The translations under genes and the position numbers were made by a program. Under the pieces are notes generated by a model. It was not told the origin of the DNA and ran no database searches. It saw nothing but the letters and a program-made list of their open reading frames with translations. A stretch of DNA of 64,000 nucleotides from Piromyces finnis (taxonomy: Eukaryota > Neocallimastigomycota > Neocallimastigomycetes > Neocallimastigales > Neocallimastigaceae): contig MCFH01000019.1 in NCBI GenBank assembly GCA_002104945.1, forward strand, positions 714,501 to 778,500, read 5' to 3'. Shown one piece after another: positions 53,101-64,000 of this stretch; the first letter of the stretch is position 1, and each line of letters opens with the position of its first letter.

Positions 53101-56100
53101 ATATTAGAGTATACAATAATATTTATAAAATTTGTCATTAAAAATTTATTCATTTAATATGGAGAATTATATTGAAATAAAATTTAATTTAACTTAATTA
53201 AAAATAGTTTAATTTATTATTCTTTTTGTGTAACCATTTATTAATTCATTATGATTAATTAACTTTAATAAATAATAATTTATAATAGAATTTATAATGG
53301 AAAAAATTTTAAAAAATAATAAATCCTTTTTTTTAATTAATAACTTAAACTAATAATAATAATAATAATAATTAGAATAACAATAATAATTATAATAATT
53401 AGAATAATAATCAACTTTATAATATAAAAAAAAGAAAAATAATAATTTCTAGATGGCTGGCTAAAGTAAAAAAAAATAAAAAAAAAAAGAAAGAAAAAAG
53501 AATAATATTATGAATAAAAAGATATTTTAATATCTTAGTTTTCTATGTAATCCTCCTATTTTCTATGTATTTAATTTCATAGATCGTAATTTAAATCTTT
53601 AATCCTTGTAGATGCATTTTTTTTAAAAGAATATTTCATGTGTATATGTTTCTTGTTTGTTTATACATAATTTTATTTTTACATAGTTTTATGGGGGGTT
53701 TTTTTTTTGTCGTTATTATGATTAAATCATCATTATAAACTACCGAAAAATACATAAATATACCTTTTTTTTTTTTAAAGTCATATAATTATACTTTTTT
53801 TTTTTTTCTAAATTTTAAAATTCTTTCTTTTTTAGGAAATATATTCTAAATATGGTGATAATTAAAAAAAAAAGCGAATCTAGGGAATATAAAAAAAATT
53901 AAAAAAAGAAAATGAAAATGACCGTATTTATAAAAATTTATATTTTAAAAATAGAAAAGAATAATGTTTACATTTACAAAGACGAATGACTTTCATTAAT
54001 TATAAAATAATAAGAGGAAAAATAATAAAGTATTAATAGTATAAAAAAAGTGTAAAGATAAACTTTATTTATTTAAGAATTATAATAAAAAACAAATAAT
54101 CATTAATAAATAAATGAATTGTTATATTTATTTTTTATTTTAATTATGTCATTGAGTTTTTTTTTTTTTTTTTTACTTTACTTTGATATATTCTTATTCT
54201 CTTAATATATATAAAAAATGAATAACTATTTTTATTAAATAAGAATGTAACAACAATAATGCTAATAAAATAAAAAAGGTAATATTTATATTGCTATTAA
54301 TAAAGGTAGTCATTTAATTCTATTTTGTTTTATTGCATTATAAATATTTAATTATAGATATGTAACAATTAATTTTTATTACAAAGAAATAAGATGAAAA
54401 TATATATCAAAAAAAAAAAAAAAAAAAAAAAACTTTTAGTTTTCGAGACCATCAAATAAATCAATATTTATAAATGTTCTAACCATATCCTTATTTATAT
54501 CTTATTACTTAAAAAAAAAAAAAGTTAAATTCAATTTTGATTCTGAAAAAAAGCAAACTTTTTATATTTTTTAATATTGATATAATAATATATATATACT
54601 TTATAAAACTAAATAATTTTTATTATGTTCTGTAATAATAATTGTAGTAAAATTTTCTTTCTCTTCCTTTTTCTTTTTTCTTTTTTTTTTTTTTATATTC
54701 ATAATTTAATGATGATATTTATTTATAATTTGTCAAGATTCTTGATAATAATTATTTGAATATATTATAATAAAAGACTTAAAAATATATATAAAATAAT
54801 TGAAAATATAATATTGTATTTTTTAAAATATTTACATCGTCACAAAATTTCTCATTCTTTTAAAGTTATAAAGATTCTTTATGAATATAAATAATTAATA
54901 CGTTTATGCATTACAAATAGAGGTGTGATCTAGTTTTCACGGAGCATTTTTTAAAGTATTGCATAGTAATAATTATAGAGCGGCGGTCAAAAAAAATATA
55001 TTGTTTTTTCATTTATAGTTAGCGGTCAATGAAAAAAATTTATATTGTTTACAGTTAATATTTGCAGAAAATAAAAAAAAAAATTAAAGATGATTTTTAA
55101 TTTAATATTAAAAATCTTAATGATTTGGATAATGGAATAGAATAAAATATCGTATTATAACTCTGACAATTATTATTAAATAAAACTTATGGTATTCATT
55201 ACCCTACCATACTATTTCAGTAATTTAAATTTTAAAATACTAATTTTAACTCATAGTTATTTCTTTATGAATATAAATAAAAGTTTATAATTCTCATTTA
55301 CTAATACATTTTATATTTCTTTATTTTTATATTTATGTCATGGTTCATATATAAATATCTTATTATTAACAGATTATAATAAACTTATTGAATTACAGTC
55401 AGGCTTTGATACTTTTCATAACAACATGAAATTATGTAATTTGATATGAAATAGTATTACCTAATTATTGTATATTAATTTAAATAAAAAGAATATCTTT
55501 TTTACTTCTTAGGATAATGACTAAAGTATTTGGAATAATATTCTAATTAAATGATTAATTAGTAAATATACATACTCTCTTAAACCCATATAAACTAAAT
55601 TATTATTGTATTAGAAGGGAGGTTAAGATCTATTCTTCCATAATTTATCTCTTCTAAATAAAAAAGTTATAATTTTCTCATTACATAAAATTATGAAACA
55701 CACACGTGATATATACTTTCTAAATTAAAAAAAAAACATTTCAATAATAATAATGAGAACACGTGTTATTTATTAGTAACTAAAAAGAAGTTCATAAAGA
55801 AAAAAGAATGATTTGAATATATTATTTTTGAAGTTTTTTTTTTTTTTTTTAAAGCATCACTCTTCATTTCTCATTAGAAATATTTAAAGATGAAGAAAGC
55901 AATAGCTAAAGTTTAGTTATCCATAATACCACCTATCTTTTTTATATAGATGCTTTAAAATTTTAAAACTGATTTAATTTATTTATATTTTAATTTTAAA
56001 TTAAATTATTAATAATATATTAAAATTAATATTGATTTTCTTTTAGTATTATATTTTATTTTATTATTTAGGCATTTTGACTTCATAATCAAAAAAACTT

Positions 56101-57788
56101 TTAATTTTTAATTTGTATAATTAAAAAAAAAAAAAAAAAGTAAATAAAAATAAATATTTAAAAATTGAATTAAAAAAAAAAAAAAAAAAGTAAAAGTAAA
56201 CGCAATCAAAAAAAAAAAAAAAAAAATAGTAAAAAATAAGAAAAAAAGAGTTTTAAAAAAGAAATGTTTAAAATTTCTTATTAAAACTATTAAATAGAAA
56301 GTTAAATAGAACAAAATAATTTATAAAGAAAAAGAAAATAAAGAAAACAAAAGAAATTCATTTTTGAAATAAATACACTCATCAATTTAAATCTTTTAAA
56401 AAAAAAAAAAAAAAATTGTTTTTATATATAGAATAAAAACAATAAAATATAAATATTACTTTTATCCTATTTCCTATTACATATAATAATAATTAATAAA
56501 AACATTTTCTTTTTATTAATTTTTCATAAGCATTTGTCACGACAAGTCAAGAAAGAAGAAAAAAAAAAATTCAATAGATTCTCTATTTATATATTATTTT
56601 CTTTTATTATTAACACTTTAATTAAGGAAATATTTCTAAACAAAAATAGTTCAAATAATACCATAGAAATCGATTGATAAGCCAATTGATTAATAATAAA
56701 TCCAATTTATATAAATAGACTTATTTAAAATAATCCATGTATAAAAATGAATTTCAAAATTTAAAATTGTAATTTATTTTTATTTTTAAATAAGTCTCAC
56801 TCCTATATAAATAAAAGTATTTAAATAAATAGAAAACAAAATAATAAATTATAGCAGGAATAGAATAGTTAATAAATTTAAATCAATAAATAACAATAAA
56901 ACATTTCCAATTATTAAAGAAAAGAACCATAGATACAAGTTAAGTCATAATCTAATATAGAAATAACAAAATAATAAAAAACCTTATACATTTTAATTTT
57001 ATAAAGTTAACTTTAATTAAATTAGTTTTTAACAAAAGGTTTTAACCTATAAAAAAAAATAAAAGAAGAAAAAAGATATTTTTAAAACAGACTATCAACA
57101 ATTTTTTAATATTACAATAAAAGAAAAAATAAAGGAAAAGAAAGAAATATTACAAAAAAAAAAAAAAAAAAAAAGTAAAAAGCACTTATAAACTGGAATT
57201 ATAAAGTTAAAAAAAGAGTTTTTTTTCCTTATAAAAAGCAATTTTACATTGAACCACCATTGCTGTTTATTCCTATTTATTAAGGTATTTTATAAATAGA
57301 ATCAAAATTATTAATTTAAATAATTAACATGGATTAAAAAAAAAAAAAAAAGAAATTTAATCAAAAATTATAGAGTAGATAAAAATCATTTATATTTTAA
57401 AAATATTCATTTAAAACATTATAACCACCTATATAAATTTATTAACCCTATTATTTTTTTTTTCTATACATATAAATATCAAGCAGATATCTATTCTATA
57501 TATTCTTTTTTTTTATTATCATAGATCTTTAGTGATTTTTTTTTAATTCCTTTTTTTTTTTTTAAAAAAAAATTATATATAATTTAATCTCATATTCTAT
57601 ACTTTTCTTTTATCATAACAATAATTATTACCGTATCATTACTCATTGATATAAATAAAAGATTTAACAATAATAGTAATATAGTAATACTTTTTTCATC
57701 AAAGTAAACTATTTTATTAGAATATCAAGCAATAATACCAAATTTTCGATTATTATTATTATTATTAATATAACTATACAATATCAAT
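47184..57788. other. Long AT-rich region without a supportable gene
   Basis: About 10.6 kb. I checked for spliced coding patterns as in AP-3 sigma and found none. Minor items: a (TG)n run near 47830; slightly GC-richer patches at 49430-49560 and 49670-49760 without ORFs; a 28-codon ORF at 52959-53045; an imperfect 40-bp duplication with GCGGTCAA at 54978-55060; many A/T homopolymers. It could contain unrecognised non-coding genes or long UTRs. Confidence 0.5.
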
Positions 57789-60539
57789 ATGAAACCAATA
57801 AATTTTCCAATTTTTCTTATAGAATATAACCAAAGTAAAACAACAGGATGGGCAAATAGTTATGTTAATGCAGAAAATTTTAAGTTTCTATTTCTAAATA
57901 AAAACCAAGAAGTTAATATTGAGGAAATAAAAGAAAAATGTAATTCTTACGATGATGTTTTTAATTTAATTGCTAGGGAATTTGAAGTTTCATCACACTT
58001 TTTAAAAGATAAACTAAAGGAAATACATGAAAATATTCAAAGTAATCTAGATAAAGTTAATCATATGAAATCAAAAATAGAGGGTACTGAAGATTTTTTA
58101 GATGAATTAAATATAGGTTTAGATAGTAATACTATTAATGGTATTGCCCAAGGAATAAATGAGTCAAAGGACAGTTATAATAATTCATTCCAATCTGTAG
58201 GAGAGGAGGAGGATCCCTTACGTCAAAATAATTTAGAAAATTCATTACCAGCGCATTTAAATAATAATGCATTATGGTCAGTTAGTAGTAATCCTTCAGA
58301 ATCATCCCCCTTAAAAACAAAATTTACACCATCAAATACCAGTATAAAAAAAGCAAAACATCGATATCATGCTTCTGTTTCCAACCCAAATGTACAAAAA
58401 GAATTTTGGAAAAATGCCTTTTACGAAGCAGAACGTAAAAATTTAGAACTTTGTCTTCTCGAAAAGTATGCTTTTAGTCATCGTCGACTTTTGGAAAATA
58501 TTATCAAGGCTATCGAAATTCTTTTCAAATACCATCCTTATCTTTTTTCAACAGTAGATTATATCAATGATACCACCAAGGAAAAAACTTTAAAGGATGG
58601 ACCGTCAGTAACAATAAAAGATGAAAACTCTGAAATTAATACGAAAAGGGTAACTAAAACTAAATTTATTAATCGAGTAGAACAAAACATATGGAAAGAA
58701 CTCTGGCTTCCTAAATCAATGATTAATATTTGTTTATTAAAACTTAGTAAACTGTATGATGAAATTCGTCAATCTGAAAAATTTTATTTAGAAACTCGTG
58801 AAAAGTATATTCATTCTACGACTACTTCAGTTGATGACGAAGCATCAGCAACAAATCATTTTAATGATTTTTATCAACATACCGATTTCAATTCCTCGCA
58901 ATCCAGTCTACAGGGTTTATTGAATAAGAAAAAAAATAAGAAAGATTCGGGTGGTGATGACGATTTGCCTAAAGCTACGCAACAAGAAAATTCGAAAAAG
59001 CCAAAGGTAGATAATAAATCTTTTGTACGTAAATCGATTAAATATTGGATCCATCCTGATTATGTAACAGAAGTCAAGGCCATTATCTTGAGACATTTAC
59101 CTATTTATGTTTTTGGCGATAATCATGATCTTGACCATCCCAAGAATCCTCTTATCTCCTCGGTTTATTATGATAATCATGACTTAGAGTTGTATCATCA
59201 TCGTCTACATAAATCCCATCTTGCCATTGCATTCCGGTATCGTTGGTATGGAGAATTAAAATGGAATCATCAAATGTTAGAGAGTGAATATCAAGCCAAT
59301 CAAGCCATTAATAAAAGTGAAGTTTTTGCCGAAAGGAAGACCCATAAAGAGGATTGGACAGGAGATAATAGTGTTAAGGAAAGATTCTCTATTGATCCTT
59401 CCAAAATCAATGATTTTAATCGTGGCAAATATAAAATTGATGCCACGGACAATATTAATAATATACGTCCATTGAAAAGAAAAGCATCCAAGATGAATAA
59501 CAAAGGTGAAAAACAGAGTGAAGAAGAATATTATAAGGAACAAGAAAAACTATTAGCCAAGGTTGCCTTAGCTCAAGAGATTCAAACAACAATTATTGAA
59601 CGACAATTAAGACCAACCATGCGTACCATTTATAATAGAACGGCTTTTCAATTACCAGATGATCAAAGAGTTCGTGTCTCCCTCGATACAGAATTAACTT
59701 TTGTACGTGAAGATTTAAAGGCAAAGAAGGGAGAATGGAAACGTGATGATGTTGGTATGAATTGGCCATACCGTCATTTAAAAAATACGGAAAAGTATCT
59801 ATTTCCGTATGCTGTATTAGAAGTAAAGTTACAAACCCAATTTGGTCAAGAACCTCCACAATGGATTAATGAACTAACTACAAGTTATTTGGTAGAACCA
59901 GTACCAAAATTTTCTAAATTTATGCATGGTTGTGCTATGCTCATACCCGAAAAAGTCAAAATTAATCCATATTGGTTCTATCGTATGTATGAAGCTGATT
60001 TTAATCTTCGTTCACCACTTAATGTTGCTACCCTTCGTGAAACATCCATGTGTCCTGTAAAGATGCCATGGAATATGAGTACTGTTATTACCAATTTTGA
60101 TATTATATCACCAACATTACGTCGTAGTATCACCTCTCGAAAAAATCGTATTACAAGACCAACACGTCGTGAACCAAAACTTTCATTAGCAAATGAACGA
60201 CTTTTCTTGAAATATTTCAAGCTTGGTATTTTAGTATGTAATGTATCCACAGTAATTTATTACTTTGGCAATCCTGTCTTTGGTGTATCCTATACCTTTG
60301 CAGGTTTAATCTTTATTGCTTTTGGATATTATATTTATCAATGGCGTGAAAAGCGTATTCAACAAAATCCAAACCGACTTCCATTAGATTCTATGCCATC
60401 CCTATATGTTATCGCTAGTGTTTTGGCCACATTATTTATTTTCAATTTAATAAATATTTATACTGGAAGATTTGGTAATTCATATCCTGCCAAATTATAT
60501 CATCTTCAAAATACAAATGTCATTAATCATAGAAATTAA
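57789..60539 (+). CDS. Vacuolar transporter chaperone (VTC) polyphosphate polymerase, Vtc4-like
   Basis: 916 aa, single exon. Polymerises inorganic polyphosphate from ATP at the vacuolar membrane and moves the chain across it. Residues 1-290 hold a diverged SPX-like region (GWANSYVNAENFK; HFLKDKLKEI; NIIKAIEILFKYH). About 415-725 is the VTC catalytic tunnel domain: IKYWIHPDYVTEVK, SSVYYDNHDLELY, FRYRWYG, AERKTHKEDWTG, YNRTAFQLP, RVRVSLDTELT, AVLEVKLQT and PKFSKFMHG. These include the Arg, Lys and Glu residues known to bind substrate in yeast Vtc4, so an active subunit is likely. A family-specific insertion (about 488-510) lies between RYRWYG and ERKTH. Three C-terminal membrane segments (about 812-830, 833-852, 871-893) form the DUF202-like channel part. 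Vtc2/3-like identity is less likely given the intact catalytic residues. Confidence 0.93.
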   Translation: MKPINFPIFLIEYNQSKTTGWANSYVNAENFKFLFLNKNQEVNIEEIKEKCNSYDDVFNLIAREFEVSSHFLKDKLKEIHENIQSNLDKVNHMKSKIEGTEDFLDELNIGLDSNTINGIAQGINESKDSYNNSFQSVGEEEDPLRQNNLENSLPAHLNNNALWSVSSNPSESSPLKTKFTPSNTSIKKAKHRYHASVSNPNVQKEFWKNAFYEAERKNLELCLLEKYAFSHRRLLENIIKAIEILFKYHPYLFSTVDYINDTTKEKTLKDGPSVTIKDENSEINTKRVTKTKFINRVEQNIWKELWLPKSMINICLLKLSKLYDEIRQSEKFYLETREKYIHSTTTSVDDEASATNHFNDFYQHTDFNSSQSSLQGLLNKKKNKKDSGGDDDLPKATQQENSKKPKVDNKSFVRKSIKYWIHPDYVTEVKAIILRHLPIYVFGDNHDLDHPKNPLISSVYYDNHDLELYHHRLHKSHLAIAFRYRWYGELKWNHQMLESEYQANQAINKSEVFAERKTHKEDWTGDNSVKERFSIDPSKINDFNRGKYKIDATDNINNIRPLKRKASKMNNKGEKQSEEEYYKEQEKLLAKVALAQEIQTTIIERQLRPTMRTIYNRTAFQLPDDQRVRVSLDTELTFVREDLKAKKGEWKRDDVGMNWPYRHLKNTEKYLFPYAVLEVKLQTQFGQEPPQWINELTTSYLVEPVPKFSKFMHGCAMLIPEKVKINPYWFYRMYEADFNLRSPLNVATLRETSMCPVKMPWNMSTVITNFDIISPTLRRSITSRKNRITRPTRREPKLSLANERLFLKYFKLGILVCNVSTVIYYFGNPVFGVSYTFAGLIFIAFGYYIYQWREKRIQQNPNRLPLDSMPSLYVIASVLATLFIFNLINIYTGRFGNSYPAKLYHLQNTNVINHRN

Positions 60540-62706
<2,167 letters not shown>

Positions 62707-63951
62707 ATGAATGAGACAGGTAGTGTGAATATTTATACAAAAAATAAAATAAACCCATTTAATTATGTAATTGGAAATTTTAAGAATAATAATTTAAAAA
62801 AAAATGTTAATTTTTAAATATATTTTACAATTCTTTTAATATCATCATTTTAGTTAATGATAAAAATAATGCAAGGTAATTCATATTTACCAATATTATT
62901 TCTATATATATATAAAAAATGACCTTTTTTTTTTTAATAAAAATTATTAATTATTTTTTTTATAAATATCAAACATTTTATTTTTCATATTTCTGTTAGT
63001 TCTGAAAATATAAAAGTTTTTGTAAGAGTAAAAGGTCCTTCAAACGATGTCGATTCTTGTTTAAAAATTAACGGAAATACTATTACAGCAGGGGATAGTC
63101 AATTTTTATTCGATTATGTAATAAGACGATGAAATAAACTTATTATTATCATTTCCTTTAAAATATAAAAAATATATATATAATTTTAAATATAAATATA
63201 ATTTAGTTATTATATATATGTATATTTACAATTGTATTCATAATGCTAAATTTTTATTGTTGTTCTATATACTTATTAATTTCAAATAATAATAATAAAA
63301 AAATTCTTTTATTCTTTAAATAGATTGGAGATGGAAATACAACACAGGTAAAAGAAAAATAATTTATAAAAGAGATTAATGCAATAAATTTATCATACTA
63401 ATAGAAATACATTCAAATATATTTTTATAAAATGTATTTCTTTAACTACTTTTATATTAAATAATGATATAAATATAAATATAACAAAACAATAAATTGT
63501 TTAATTTTATTATAATATATATATCTTTATATTTTTAAATTAACATATATACTTTTAAAATTCAAATTAAATTTTGTTTAGGATATGGTATTTCAAATAG
63601 TAGGAATACCTATTGCAACTTCTGTATTAAAAGGTTATAATGGTACAATTTTTGCTTATGGACAAACTGGTACTGGAAAAACATATACTATGCAAGGTCC
63701 TTTTTATTCTCATGAAGATCCTAATTTTGATAATGGTGATGTTTATTCAGAAAAACAATACCTTGGTCTTATACCTAGAATTATATCATATATTTTTGCT
63801 CAGTTATCAAGGGAAGCTGAACGTAATACTAAGGATGATAAAAAATCTTCACCTGTTAAATATCTTTGTCAAGCTTCATACTATGAAATTTATAATGAAC
63901 AAATATTTGATTTATTAACGGAAGGTTCGGATGAACCATTAAATATTCATG
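62707..63951 (+). CDS. Kinesin motor protein, N-terminal part (KIF15/kinesin-12-like), multi-exon, runs off the window
   Basis: Exons assembled by eye: 62707-62719 (13 nt), 62854-62875 (22 nt), 63000-63117, 63324-63347 (24 nt), 63582-63951 and beyond. All borders are GT..AG and the phases add up (1, 2, 0, 0, 1). The protein begins MNETVNDKNN, then ENIKVFVRVKGPS (first motor strand), FDY, GDGNTTQDMVFQIVG, the P-loop GQTGTGKTYTMQG, GLIPRIISYIF and SYYEIYNEQIFDLL. Insertions after the P-loop (HEDPNFDNGD) and VGIPI resemble KIF15-type kinesins more than conventional kinesin. It is an ATP-driven microtubule motor, probably mitotic by analogy. Switch I/II and stalk lie outside the window. The first two tiny exons are the least certain. 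Confidence 0.85.
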
Positions 63952-64000
63952 GTAAGAATTAAATATTTATTTTACTGTTAATAATAAATTTAGATGAATA

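Overview
This is an extremely AT-rich eukaryotic window, by eye well below 25% GC outside genes. It has long A/T homopolymers, ATT/AAT microsatellites, short GT..AG introns, Asn-rich proteins and fungal-type genes (a VTC polyphosphate polymerase, the AP-3 sigma subunit, a kinesin, a chromodomain Ty3/gypsy element and Ty1/copia elements). This best fits an AT-rich early-diverging fungus such as an anaerobic gut fungus (Neocallimastigomycota). That assignment is inference; no rRNA or other decisive marker is present.

Layout. 1-9700: no protein gene I can support. This stretch holds four copies (A, B and C on +, D on -) of an element made of a 5' hairpin, a conserved box and an array of 3-6 hairpins with the same asymmetric internal loop, plus tandem repeats and a GC-richer island trapped between 90-bp direct repeats. 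9709-14533 (-): a large gene resembling a bacterial MXAN_6230/SCO0854-like family, with an internally duplicated N-terminal half, split by a +1 shift at a T5 run. 14980-32928: three nearly contiguous, young-looking LTR retrotransposons, each with equal-length LTRs and a perfect 5-bp target duplication: copia-1 (pol frameshifted), an intact one-ORF chromodomain gypsy, and copia-2 (pol frameshifted). 35749-47183: host genes, namely a small acidic two-exon gene, a SAPS-like protein, AP-3 sigma (five exons, -), a Ser-rich unknown protein and a small basic unknown protein. 47184-57788: about 10.6 kb of AT-rich sequence without a supportable gene. 57789-60539: VTC polyphosphate polymerase. 62707-end: the 5' part of a kinesin with tiny first exons.

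The most interesting signal is the multi-hairpin family in the first 8.5 kb. Its hairpins alternate between two internal-loop sequences (GACTAGCGC and GTCGTAGCGC on the 3' arm), helices are kept by compensatory changes between copies, and TATA-like motifs lie about 36-50 bp before the first hairpin. This looks like a multicopy structured RNA or hairpin-DNA element I cannot assign to any known class. The retroelements also show readable priming: Tf1-style self-priming in the gypsy element (an exact 11-nt match placed just downstream of a TATA box), and a tRNA-Lys(CUU) anticodon-half primer site in both copia elements.
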